From contig NZ_FMHI01000001.1 of assembly GCF_900090145.1 (NCBI RefSeq), forward strand, positions 124,001 through 188,000: a stretch of 64,000 nucleotides of DNA, written 5' to 3'. Both the position numbers and the translations under genes were made by a program. How positions within the stretch are numbered: the stretch's first letter is position 1; every line of letters starts with the position of its first letter. Origin of the DNA: Streptomyces sp. WMMB 322. GTDB lineage: Bacteria; Actinomycetota; Actinomycetes; Streptomycetales; Streptomycetaceae. Below the pieces are notes generated by a model that was not told the DNA's origin, ran no database searches, and was given only the letters and a program-made list of their open reading frames with translations. Shown here piece after piece: positions 1-7,615 of this stretch.

Positions 1-184
1 CCTTGTTGTTGCCCCCGTCGGATGCCATCAGTGCGACCGAGGTCGCAGCCCGCGGCTTGATCACCCGGACCTCGGAGCGGATGGCACAGGCCTGCTCGAC
101 TAGCTTCTCTAGCTCCGTGCGACCGGCTTCGACCTGATCACCGATCAGCTGTTTAAGCTGCCTGATCTGGTCCTGGTCGAACAT
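1..184 (-). CDS. NurA-domain nuclease, N-terminal fragment (cut by window edge)
   Basis: The reading frame starts at ATG (182-184) after AGAGG and runs off the left edge, so only 61 residues are visible. The first 40 residues look helical and charged. They are followed by VALMASDGGNNK, where the DGG resembles the first metal-binding motif of NurA nucleases. NurA is a 5'-3' nuclease that normally works with the HerA/FtsK-type ATPase in DNA end processing, and NurA-HerA pairs also occur beside DNA methyltransferases in defence-like loci. The gene lies 122 bp downstream of a methyltransferase gene on the same strand, so the two may be one operon. The family call rests on one motif and the context. 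A HerA gene would be expected just beyond base 1. Confidence 0.6.
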   Translation of the reverse strand, partial: MFDQDQIRQLKQLIGDQVEAGRTELEKLVEQACAIRSEVRVIKPRAATSVALMASDGGNNK

Positions 185-289
185 GCCTCTGCCCACCCCA
201 CGCTCGTTCTGTCACAGGCGAGTTGTTCACTCGTCCGGACCACAAAGCATGACATGGGGTACTGACACTCCGTCACGAAGTTCTAGAAA

Positions 290-302
290 GTAACCGGGTT
301 AC
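290..302. promoter_or_regulatory. 13-bp palindrome between methyltransferase and NurA gene
   Basis: GTAACC-G-GGTTAC is a perfect palindrome just after the methyltransferase stop. Its GTAAC/GTTAC halves also occur in the larger inverted repeat at 1435-1470, so it may be a second, weaker site for the same XRE regulator. This is inference from sequence similarity only. Confidence 0.35.
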
Positions 303-306
303 CCGA

Positions 307-1437
307 TCAGCGACGCAGCCCGACGAGCTCCGCAACGAGGTCGATCTCGTCGATGGCCGAGCCGGCCTTGCCGAACTGCTCGGCCTGCCTCTTGCGCTTG
401 ATCGGAGTGCCGGCCGGACGGACCTCCTTGACGACCCATCCGGCTTTCGACTCCTTCACAGAGGCCAGCAGCATCTGCTCCGGATCGGTGCGGGACGAGG
501 GCAAGGCGCCGAAGCGGATCGCCAGTCGGGCGCCTTGGCGGCAGCGACGAGCCGTGGCTGCCCATACCTCGGCCAAGGCCTGGATGAAGGCCTCCTGAGT
601 TGGCTGGCGGGCGATCTGCCCGTGCGTGCCGTAGGGGACCTCAGGGGGGCCGCCGAGGAACCATGAGCGCAGCCACTGGTCGGCCACGTAGGTGCGCATG
701 GCGTAGTACGGGGGTGACGTGACCACGAGATCGAATTTCTGCCGCAGACTGCTCAGAGTCTCGACGGTGTCGCCCAGGTAGACCTTCCCACCGTGAGCGA
801 GCGGGGCCGCTTCCAGCAGACGCTTCGCGCGTCGCTCGATGACCTCCAGAGTCGGGACGCGCACCGGTTCCATGCCGCGCTTGGCCCAGAACCTAACCGC
901 ATAGCCCGGCTTGGAGGCGTATGTGCGCGGCATCTGGTTAGACAGGTACGACGGCAGGTGCTTGTTCCGTGGGCCGTGCAGGATGCCCAGCATCACCGCC
1001 CGCAGCATGGCCGAAGCCGGTGTGGACAACTCCAGCAAGGCCTCGCGCAGGGTTACCAACTCAAGCAGCGTCTGCTGCTCGAAGCACCGCTGCCAGAACT
1101 CACCCTCCGGTATCTCACCCCGCATGCCGCCCTCAAGAATCTGCCGGGCCAGCCGGACAACGGCGCCAGGGGTGAGTTGAATGAGCTTGGCCTGGGCGAT
1201 GGCGGCTGCTACCGGGTTGATGTCGATGCCCACCGACGGCAGTCCAGCCAGGCGCGCGGCGTACAGCGTGGTGCCCCTCCCGCAGAACGGGTCCAACACC
1301 CGGGTAGCCGTCGAGTGGGCGGCAAGCTGCTGAAGTGGGAAGTCCAGCGGGAACATCGTGTAGTACGGGCAGATGGCATTTAACCGCAGTGCGTCTTCAG
1401 GCCAATTAGAGGGAGAGGCCGCTGCGGTTACTGTCAT
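307..1437 (-). CDS. DNA methyltransferase, amino-group (N4-cytosine/N6-adenine) type
   Basis: This 376-aa protein transfers a methyl group from AdoMet to an exocyclic amino group of a DNA base. Residues 49-57, DPFCGRGTT, are the AdoMet-binding motif I. TSPPY near residue 240 is catalytic motif IV. The order I then IV, with about 190 residues between that could hold the recognition domain, and the S/TSPPY form rather than DPPY, suggest an N4-cytosine enzyme, but this is not certain. The ATG at 1437 has no Shine-Dalgarno sequence. A TATAGT -10 box lies 7 bp upstream, so the mRNA is probably leaderless. It is divergent from a small XRE gene with which it shares an operator, and a NurA-type gene follows. 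No separate restriction endonuclease is visible, so NurA/HerA may be its partner. Confidence 0.85.
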   Translation of the reverse strand: MTVTAAASPSNWPEDALRLNAICPYYTMFPLDFPLQQLAAHSTATRVLDPFCGRGTTLYAARLAGLPSVGIDINPVAAAIAQAKLIQLTPGAVVRLARQILEGGMRGEIPEGEFWQRCFEQQTLLELVTLREALLELSTPASAMLRAVMLGILHGPRNKHLPSYLSNQMPRTYASKPGYAVRFWAKRGMEPVRVPTLEVIERRAKRLLEAAPLAHGGKVYLGDTVETLSSLRQKFDLVVTSPPYYAMRTYVADQWLRSWFLGGPPEVPYGTHGQIARQPTQEAFIQALAEVWAATARRCRQGARLAIRFGALPSSRTDPEQMLLASVKESKAGWVVKEVRPAGTPIKRKRQAEQFGKAGSAIDEIDLVAELVGLRR

Positions 1438-1470
1438 GGGTGTAACTATACAGGTATGGTTACACCCATG
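1435..1470. promoter_or_regulatory. Shared divergent operator with two leaderless promoters
   Basis: A perfect 12-bp inverted repeat, CATGGGTGTAAC (1435-1446) and GTTACACCCATG (1459-1470), spans the gap between the methyltransferase and XRE genes. Leftward, TATAGT (complement of 1445-1450) lies 7 bp from the methyltransferase ATG. Rightward, TATGGT (1455-1460) lies 7 bp from an ATG at 1468. Each start codon lies in or next to a repeat arm, so a bound regulator would cover both promoters. The layout resembles controller-protein boxes of restriction-modification systems. Confidence 0.6.
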
Positions 1471-1719
1471 TCACGAAGGAGGCTTGATCCCGCCGCGCAG
1501 CGGCGAGGGCGGATGTTGGCCTCCCGCCTGACGCACGCCCGGCGCGCCTCCGGACGCTCGGCCGAGGCCATCGCCCGCAGTGCGGGACTCTCCGTCGAGA
1601 CTGTGCGCAGCATTGAGAAGGGCCGCACGTCCACGCCGGAATTCTTCACCGTTGCTGCTCTGGCCACCGAATTGGGGCTGTCCCTCGACGAGTTGTACGC
1701 CCACGTCCGTCAGGAGTGA
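1456..1719 (+). CDS. Small XRE-family regulator (controller-protein-like)
   Basis: This 87-aa protein is little more than one Cro/C1-type helix-turn-helix. The motif spans about residues 20-75, with the recognition region around AIARSAGLSVETVRSIEKG. The start could be ATG 1456 or ATG 1468. The second gives 83 aa and has a -10-like TATGGT 7 bp upstream, which fits a leaderless transcript. It faces away from the methyltransferase gene across an inverted repeat that overlaps both promoters. By analogy with C proteins of restriction-modification systems it probably represses or times methyltransferase and NurA expression. It could equally be a generic autoregulator. Confidence 0.8.
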   Translation: MVTPMSRRRLDPAAQRRGRMLASRLTHARRASGRSAEAIARSAGLSVETVRSIEKGRTSTPEFFTVAALATELGLSLDELYAHVRQE

Positions 1720-1731
1720 TCTCCCATGCGG

Positions 1732-1765
1732 CTAGCCTCGAAAGATCGAGGCTAGAGATCCTTTT
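1732..1765. terminator. Hairpin terminator between xre and int
   Basis: CTAGCCTCG (1732-1740) and CGAGGCTAG (1747-1755) form a perfect 9-bp stem with a 6-base loop. A short T run follows at 1761-1765. It would stop rightward transcription of the XRE gene. The integrase stop codon (1752-1754) lies within its right arm, so it may act in both directions. Confidence 0.7.
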
Positions 1766-3026
1766 TCAAAGCTGCTGCAAAAGTCTCTGCCACGTCGGAG
1801 GCTATGTCTTTGATGACGTGCGCGTAGACACGGAGCGTCACTGAGGGATCTCGGTGGCCGAGCCGCGCGGCGACGACGTGAACCGGGACCTTGGCCAGCA
1901 GCAGCATGGTCGCGTGCAGGTGCCGGAGGTCGTGCAGTCTGGCCCTCTGGAGCGGGGGCTTCGGCCGGGTGCCATCCTCGGGGCTGTTGTAACTGGCAAT
2001 GAGCTTCGTCATGAGCGAGGAGACGGTGTCGGGGTGGATCTGCTCGCCGACTTCGTTCGCGAAGACGTGGTCATCCGTGCCGACGGGGGCCATGCCGAAC
2101 TTGGCGCGTTCGGCGTCCTGCATGGCGCGGTGGCCCTTCAGGACCGCGGTGGTGGCCTGGTCGATGCTGATGGTGCGGCTTCGTCCGGTCTTCGTGGTGC
2201 CTTCGATCCGCTCGCCGCTGACGTAGCCGGTGGAGCCGCGGAACGTGACCTCGCGCTGGTCGACATCGACCGCGTTCCAGCGGAGGAACAGCAGCTCGCC
2301 GCGGCGAGCTCCGGTGTATGCGGCCAGGTGGAAGAAGGCTCCGAGTCTGTGATGCGAGGCGTGCCGTAGGAACGCCCGGAGCTGAGCCTTCGTCCAGACC
2401 TCGCCGGGCTCCAGATCGTCGCGTCGCGGTCGCTTGGCACGCTCAACGGGATTTCGCGACAGCAATTCCTCGACATCGACGGCGTCCCGGAAAGCCTTGC
2501 GGAGCACTGTGTGGACGTGGTTGATGGTGCCAGGCGAGAGCGGTCGGCCGTTCCGGCCGCCCTGCTCCCGCAGCTTCGTGTAGAGGCGCGTGATCGTCGC
2601 AGGGCGCACGTCCTGAATCGGCAGGCCGCCTATGTTCGGTACGACGTACTGCTTGATGATCCAGCGATAGCCGCTGAGCGTTCGCGGCTTGACCTCCACT
2701 GCGTGCAGATCGATCCACTCGCTCAGGTACTCGGCGACGGTGATCCGGTTGCGGCGCACATAGCTGCCCTCCCGGGCCTGCACGCGTGCCTTGTCGCGGG
2801 CAGCCTTCGCCTCGTCTTCCGAGTCGAAGCCACCGACCCAAGTGGGCTTCGACTTCCCCAACTTGGGGTCATAGACGTTCACGACGTAGGACCACGTGGC
2901 GCCGCGCTTCACGATGCCGTCACGCATGTTGCGCCGGTACGGGCGCTTCTTCTGGGGTGTCACCTCTTGCCGTCCGTCGTTGCGGTCGTCGTCCTCGGGG
3001 AGCTCGGCGAGGGTCTTTTTGGTCAT
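1752..3026 (-). CDS. int: Tyrosine recombinase, AICE integrase
   Basis: This 424-aa enzyme integrates and excises the element by site-specific recombination, probably at the tRNA-Thr site at 26,958. The catalytic residues are visible: R241 in GARRGE, K279, H365 and R368 in HDLRH, H391 in LGH, and the nucleophile Y401 in RVYAH. An AP2-like arm-binding domain (about residues 30-90) and a SAM-like core-binding domain (about 95-180) precede them. I chose ATG 3026 because GGGAGA lies 12 nt upstream and because the stop of the preceding 62-aa gene overlaps it as ATGA. The open frame continues upstream to 3179, but that part is proline/arginine-rich out-of-frame sequence. Int is the last gene of the rep-int unit. 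The methyltransferase/NurA cargo lies between it and the unseen left end. Confidence 0.95.
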   Translation of the reverse strand: MTKKTLAELPEDDDRNDGRQEVTPQKKRPYRRNMRDGIVKRGATWSYVVNVYDPKLGKSKPTWVGGFDSEDEAKAARDKARVQAREGSYVRRNRITVAEYLSEWIDLHAVEVKPRTLSGYRWIIKQYVVPNIGGLPIQDVRPATITRLYTKLREQGGRNGRPLSPGTINHVHTVLRKAFRDAVDVEELLSRNPVERAKRPRRDDLEPGEVWTKAQLRAFLRHASHHRLGAFFHLAAYTGARRGELLFLRWNAVDVDQREVTFRGSTGYVSGERIEGTTKTGRSRTISIDQATTAVLKGHRAMQDAERAKFGMAPVGTDDHVFANEVGEQIHPDTVSSLMTKLIASYNSPEDGTRPKPPLQRARLHDLRHLHATMLLLAKVPVHVVAARLGHRDPSVTLRVYAHVIKDIASDVAETFAAALKKDL

Positions 3027-3211
3027 GGAGTGTCGATCTCCCTCGAAGTGGCGGCATCGGTGGGCGGGTTGGCGGTGAGGTAGAGGCGTACGAGGCGGCT
3101 GGGTGGGCGGTCGGGGTAGGGCCGGCTGATGTCGAGCACGTCCAGGTGCTCGGCGAGGTGGTCGGCGGTGGGGCGGCATTCGTCTTCGGTGCCGTGGAGG
3201 CGGATTCGCAT
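3023..3211 (-). CDS. Small AICE protein upstream of integrase
   Basis: This 62-aa protein (starts MRIRLHGTEDECRPTADHL) overlaps the integrase start by ATGA, so the two are probably translationally coupled. I recall similar short proteins of the form MRIRLHGTxxEC...DPYPDR...SRLVRVYL next to integrases and replication genes of Streptomyces elements, but their function is not known to me. There is no HTH, so it does not look like a classical MerR-type excisionase, though its position is where AICEs such as pSAM2 carry xis. It has a mixed alpha/beta character with a central PYPDRPPSRLVRLYL stretch. Confidence 0.7.
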   Translation of the reverse strand: MRIRLHGTEDECRPTADHLAEHLDVLDISRPYPDRPPSRLVRLYLTANPPTDAATSREIDTP

Positions 3212-3299
3212 GGCGGGATCTCCGGTGGTTTTCGGCCGTGCAGGCGTGGTTGCGGAGGGTGAGCGCAGGGATGGTGGACGCGGTCGGAGGGCGTAGACC

Positions 3300-3471
3300 G
3301 TCAGCAACGTCAGCAGAATTCGTCTACCTGCGGATTCGATGTGCTGACGGGTGTCAGCAACCGTCAGCAACGTCAGCAGTATTCGAGGTTTCTGCTGACG
3401 TTGCTGACATCTGCTGACGGGCTGCTGACACCCGTTCTTACTGGTCAACGCTTTCTGCTGACGTTGCTGAC
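3300..3471. repeat. Repeat cluster, four 17-bp elements: candidate origin or control site
   Basis: The 17-bp element GTCAGCAACGTCAGCAG occurs directly at 3300-3316 and 3363-3379, and inverted at 3392-3408 and 3455-3471. Each is itself two GTCAGCA units. Extra half-sites lie between them, for example near 3341-3360 and 3411-3430. The cluster sits between the replication protein gene and the small gene upstream of int, in a 262-bp gap. It could be the replication origin, a site for an activator of the int region, or a plasmid transfer locus. The sequence alone does not decide. Confidence 0.7.
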
Positions 3472-3473
3472 GG

Positions 3474-5498
3474 TTAGCGGGCATCGGTGCCGTCCGCAGG
3501 TGTGTGGAGGGAGGGGTGAACGCGGTACGTAATCGAGGCGGGTTGCCCTCGCTGGCCGGTTCTCGACGGTTCTTCGCCCTTGAGATAGCCGTGGGCTTCC
3601 AGGAGTTGGAGGGCGGGGTCGACCTGGCTGACGGTGCGGAAGCGGCGGGAGGCAGCGACGGCGTCGCGGCGTTTGATGGTGCGGCGATAGGTGCCGTCGG
3701 CTTTGGTGCGGCTGAGCCAGTCGAGGATGGTGCGGGCGTCTTCGGTGGCGGGGTCGGAGCCGATGAGGTCGAAGACGGCCAGGGCGTGTTCGGTGTAGTA
3801 GCCGGTGATGTCGGCGGCCCGGTGCACGGTCTCGGCGGTGAGCGGTTGGCCCCAGCCGCTGGTGAGGTGGTCGGCGAGGTGGAGCAGGCAGGCGACGCGG
3901 GCGGTGGTGCCGACGAGCTTTCCGGCCCAGTCCTGGAGATGTTCCAGGGGCTGTCCGGGCCGTAGTTGGACTTCGAGTTGGGCCTGGAGCTCTTCGACAG
4001 CATGGTCGGCGAGCGCGTCCATGGTGAGGGTGACCGGTTCGGGGAGGTCGGTCAGCGTTCGCAGCAGTGCGTCGAGGCGGGAGGCGTAGGTGTTGGCGAC
4101 GGCCTCAGGCACGGGTGTGGTGCGGGTTTTGCGGTAGCCGAGGTTGGAGGCGGGGAGGGCGTAGAGGAAGCGGGCGAGCAGGCCGCGGTCGCGGGCGCCG
4201 TGTGCGTCGCCGAGGTCCTGCAGCACGGAGGGCTGCGGGGTGATGCCGATGGTCAGCGCTGGCTTGTCGATGGAGGGCTGTTCGCGGGTGATGCGGTCGG
4301 TCTCCAGGCGTTCGCCCTTGTGTCCCTTGAGGAAGACGCCGAGGTTGGGGCGGGCGCTGTAGCGGCCGGCGATGATGTCGAAGAGGTCGCCTTCGGGGGA
4401 GAGCACGGCGAGGCAGCGGTGCAGGGCGAGTTGGTGGGTGAGCGGTTCGGGGGTGATGTCGCCGGCGGCGGTCAGCCGCGGCTTGGGCGGGACGACGATG
4501 TCCTCGGCGAGCATGCGGGCGGCAGAGGCTTCGGCGACCAGGTGCTCGGATGCCTGGTCGGGCTTGCGGGCCTTGGCCATGAGGGCTTCGGCTTCGGCCT
4601 CGGCGGCGTCCTTGGCGGTCTGGGCTTCGACGCGGGCGGCGCGGGATGCGTCCTGGAGTTGCTTCTCCATCTCGTAGATGGGCGCGGTCATCAGCGCGAA
4701 GACGTCGGACTTGCGGGAGGCCGGCGGCATGGCGCAGACGAGGTAGAGGTTGGACTGCTCGACCCAGCCGGGGCGGATCTGGATGTGGACGCGTCCGCCG
4801 GCCGCGGTCGATAGGGCGGCGAGGGCCATGGTGGCGGCCATGTCGGGCGGGGTCTGGGTGAGTTCGGCGACAGCGGCGACGTGTTCGCCGACCCACTGCG
4901 GCAGCGCATCGACGGGGAAGACGGGAAGCGCGGCGTGAGTGCCGAGGGGGACGGGCGGAGGCCAGCGCTCGGCGGTGCGCAGGGCGGCGAGTTCGCGCTC
5001 GGCGTCGGCGGCGATGTCGACGCCGGCCTCGCCTGCGGTGCGGACGCGGCTGGCCGTGCGGGTGGTGGTCTCGATGATGCGCCGCTCGACGGCCTTCTCG
5101 GCGACGATCTCGGCATAGTGGGCGCCGTTGGCTGCGGTGGGGACCTTCTGCACGAGGCTGTGGAGGTAGCCGGGGCCGCCCACGCGGTCGAGGTCGCCGC
5201 TTGTGCGCAGGTAGTTGGTGATGGTGATGGGGTCGACGGGCTCGCCGCGTCCGTGCATGCCGACGATGGCGGTGTGGATGGTGGCGTGGGCGGGCCGGTA
5301 GTAGTCGCCGGCGTCGACGAGCGCGGTGACGTCGGCGATCGGGTCGAGGCCGGGCGATTGCAGGAGCATGGCGCCGAGGGCGGCCTGTTCGGCGTCCAGG
5401 TCGTGCGGCATGGACGTGTCGAGGCCGCCGGTGTCGCCGTCTCTGGGGCGCAAGGGGCGGATGTTGTCTGAGTGGTCGTGCTGGGTTGGCTGGCTCAC
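3474..5498 (-). CDS. Replication protein with DnaB N-terminal and DUF3987 domains
   Basis: This 674-aa protein is the likely replication initiator/helicase of the element. Residues of about 20-130 (DLDAEQAALGAMLLQ... through TTRTASRVRTAG) match the DnaB helicase N-terminal domain. Residues of about 190-560 match DUF3987/YfjI, a primase-helicase-like ATPase domain, with a P-loop-like PPASRKS near 265. The usual glycine-rich loop is degenerate there. An alanine/glutamate-rich coiled coil follows (about 285-335). The last 90 residues look like a winged helix. I chose GTG 5498 because GGAAGG lies 7 nt upstream; an upstream GTG at 5513 is possible. The repeat cluster at 3300-3471 lies just beyond its stop. 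Confidence 0.8.
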   Translation of the reverse strand: MSQPTQHDHSDNIRPLRPRDGDTGGLDTSMPHDLDAEQAALGAMLLQSPGLDPIADVTALVDAGDYYRPAHATIHTAIVGMHGRGEPVDPITITNYLRTSGDLDRVGGPGYLHSLVQKVPTAANGAHYAEIVAEKAVERRIIETTTRTASRVRTAGEAGVDIAADAERELAALRTAERWPPPVPLGTHAALPVFPVDALPQWVGEHVAAVAELTQTPPDMAATMALAALSTAAGGRVHIQIRPGWVEQSNLYLVCAMPPASRKSDVFALMTAPIYEMEKQLQDASRAARVEAQTAKDAAEAEAEALMAKARKPDQASEHLVAEASAARMLAEDIVVPPKPRLTAAGDITPEPLTHQLALHRCLAVLSPEGDLFDIIAGRYSARPNLGVFLKGHKGERLETDRITREQPSIDKPALTIGITPQPSVLQDLGDAHGARDRGLLARFLYALPASNLGYRKTRTTPVPEAVANTYASRLDALLRTLTDLPEPVTLTMDALADHAVEELQAQLEVQLRPGQPLEHLQDWAGKLVGTTARVACLLHLADHLTSGWGQPLTAETVHRAADITGYYTEHALAVFDLIGSDPATEDARTILDWLSRTKADGTYRRTIKRRDAVAASRRFRTVSQVDPALQLLEAHGYLKGEEPSRTGQRGQPASITYRVHPSLHTPADGTDAR

Positions 5499-5549
5499 GT
5501 ACGGGCCTTCCACAAGTGACGTGACGTGCGGGCGAGGGAAGTCGAGGGG

Positions 5550-7511
5550 TCAGGCGGCTGCGTCGTCGCGCTCGGTGGCGCCGGTGTCCGCAGCGGCCCA
5601 GACGCCGTGCCGGACGCGGGAGACGCGGCCTTCGGCGGCGAGGCGTCGCAGGGACTGGCTGACGGTGGGCAGCGGGATGTCGAGGTCGTGGGCGATGACC
5701 CCGGTGCGGGCCTGGTCGCGCTCGGCGAGGTAAGTGCAGATGGCGCTCTTGGCGCTGTCGTCGGCCGGGACGACGGGCGCGAGCTCGTCGGCGTCGGCGT
5801 CCGCGGCCGCGGCGTCCTTGGTGAGGGAGACAGCGGCGGGGTCGTCGGCGGGTTCGGGCGTGCCCCATGCCTCGTCGCGGCGCTGGCGCCAGGTGGCGTA
5901 GTCGGTGCCGGCCGTGGCTATGCCCTCGGCGCACAGGGTGGTGGTCTCGCCGGTGGTGGCCCACTCGAAGGGGTCCTCGACGAAGTGCGTACGCATCACG
6001 GACGAACGGGCCTGCGGGCCGAGGCTGTAGCCGAGCCCGGAGCTTGAGGAGCCGTCGGGGAACTCGCGCGGCAGGGCGTGTGGGTCGGCGGGGATGGTGC
6101 CGTTGAAGGCGACCTGGCCGGAGAGGCGGTTGGCGGTGCGCAGGACGACGACGTTGCCGGCGGCGACCATGTCCCGAAGGGTCATGGAGTTGCCGAGCTG
6201 GGCCAGCAGCGGGACTTGAGTGACGAGGCGGAGCTTGATGCCGCACTTGCGGGCCATCTTCGCCAGGTCCTCGACGATCTTGACGTTCGCCGGGTCTGCG
6301 AGGACGGCGTGCGCCTCTTCGATGGTCAGGCACAGCAGGGGAAGGTCTTCGGTGGGCGTGAATGAGGCCTTGCCGCGGCGCAGTCGGCCCTTCTCGTCGA
6401 CCCATTCCATGCGGGCGAGCAGCTTGTTGCGGCGGTACATCTCCCGCTGCGCGGCCTTCAGCAGCTTCTTGCCCTCGGTGACGGAGTCGGCGAACCAGTC
6501 GACGGCGTCCTGCCAGTCCGGCAGGGACTGGCCGCGCTGGGGGTCGATGACCCAGGAGACCATCAGGGGTGAGTGCCGCTCGTAGGCGAGGAGCTGGTCG
6601 AGCAGGCGGGACTTGCCGGCGTCGGTGGTGCCGGCGATGAGGTCGTGGACGGGCCCGGAGCCGGGGCGCCAGAAGCGGTAGAGGGCGTGGCCGCCGTCTG
6701 GGTAGACGCCGATCGGCGCGATGCCGGCTTCGTGGTCGAGCAGGTGGGGGCCGGGCCAGGGGTGGACGGCCTGGAGCGGGTTGCGCTTGTAGACGGCCAA
6801 CTCGGCTTGGTTGTTGGCGCCCTCGGCGGTGGCCTCGATGACCACGGAGGAGGGCGGGACGCCGAAGGCGGACGCAATGCGGCCGGTGGCGGCGACGGCC
6901 TGCTCGGTGGTCAGCTCCCCGGGCGGGAGGTTGATCAGCGCCGAGACGCCGTTGCCGTCCGCGCGGCCGACGAGGTTGGTCAGCCAGGAGCCGGTCAGGG
7001 CGCCGCGGTCGTGGGCGACGCGCTGTTCCCACAGCTCGATCTCCTCACCGAGGGCGCCGTCGACGTCGCGGATGCGGTGATGCCACCACCACGGGATACC
7101 GGCGGCCAGGAGCCAGATCAGCAGCAGGCCGGGCATGGGCGGTGCGATGCCGCCGTGGGCGGCCATGGCCAGCAGCAGGACACCGGCCGTACCGGCCGAG
7201 GTCAGTGCGTAGGCGTGCTCGCGGGGCCGCAGCGGCCGGTCTTTGAGCCTGCGGCGGCGTAGCCACCATGCGGTGCCGGCGGCGAGCGAGGCGTCGAGGA
7301 GCAGAGCGGTCTTCCATCCGTCGGCTGCGGCGCCGCAGGCCGCTCCGAGCGTGCCGAGCGTGATGGCGGCGTGGACGGGCGCGAGAGGTCGGCGGTGCCG
7401 CCAGGAGAAGCGCACGATGCCGCGGCCGGTGCGGAAGAGCGCGCGGGCGGTGAGAACGGCGGTCTCCAGCTTCGAGCGGCGGATGACGATGCGAGGGCGG
7501 CGACGCAGCAT
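5550..7511 (-). CDS. traB: FtsK/SpoIIIE-type DNA translocase (TraB-like transfer protein)
   Basis: This 653-aa protein should be the single-protein conjugation motor typical of Streptomyces elements, which pumps double-stranded DNA between mycelial cells. Three or four hydrophobic segments lie at about 45-60, 65-83, 104-122 and 126-142. The Walker A box is GTTDAGKS near 294-301 and a Walker B-like LLCLTIEEAH lies near 390-400. The C-terminal 60 residues form a winged helix (TGVIAHDLDIPLPTVSQSL), comparable to the FtsK gamma domain and expected to read the transfer locus. GGAG lies about 9 nt upstream of the ATG. It is at the end of the long Spd operon and 51 bp upstream of the replication gene. 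Confidence 0.9.
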   Translation of the reverse strand: MLRRRPRIVIRRSKLETAVLTARALFRTGRGIVRFSWRHRRPLAPVHAAITLGTLGAACGAAADGWKTALLLDASLAAGTAWWLRRRRLKDRPLRPREHAYALTSAGTAGVLLLAMAAHGGIAPPMPGLLLIWLLAAGIPWWWHHRIRDVDGALGEEIELWEQRVAHDRGALTGSWLTNLVGRADGNGVSALINLPPGELTTEQAVAATGRIASAFGVPPSSVVIEATAEGANNQAELAVYKRNPLQAVHPWPGPHLLDHEAGIAPIGVYPDGGHALYRFWRPGSGPVHDLIAGTTDAGKSRLLDQLLAYERHSPLMVSWVIDPQRGQSLPDWQDAVDWFADSVTEGKKLLKAAQREMYRRNKLLARMEWVDEKGRLRRGKASFTPTEDLPLLCLTIEEAHAVLADPANVKIVEDLAKMARKCGIKLRLVTQVPLLAQLGNSMTLRDMVAAGNVVVLRTANRLSGQVAFNGTIPADPHALPREFPDGSSSSGLGYSLGPQARSSVMRTHFVEDPFEWATTGETTTLCAEGIATAGTDYATWRQRRDEAWGTPEPADDPAAVSLTKDAAAADADADELAPVVPADDSAKSAICTYLAERDQARTGVIAHDLDIPLPTVSQSLRRLAAEGRVSRVRHGVWAAADTGATERDDAAA

Positions 7512-7615
7512 GACGCGGGGCTCCTTGAACAGGCCTGCGGAAGAGGGGAGATGGGGCGCGAGGTGGGGCCGGAGGGCCGGCCCGGCTGGCTACCGGGCCG
7601 GACCCGTCGGCTGGG

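Noticed and set aside
1..1750. Left attachment site near the integrase
   Set aside because: I looked for a copy of the tRNA-Thr 3' part (TTCGAATC and neighbours) and found none, so the left end must be outside the window.
4105..7032. 975-codon open frame on the minus strand
   Set aside because: Arg/Pro/Ala-rich out-of-frame shadow of the rep and traB genes, which carry clear domains in the same region.
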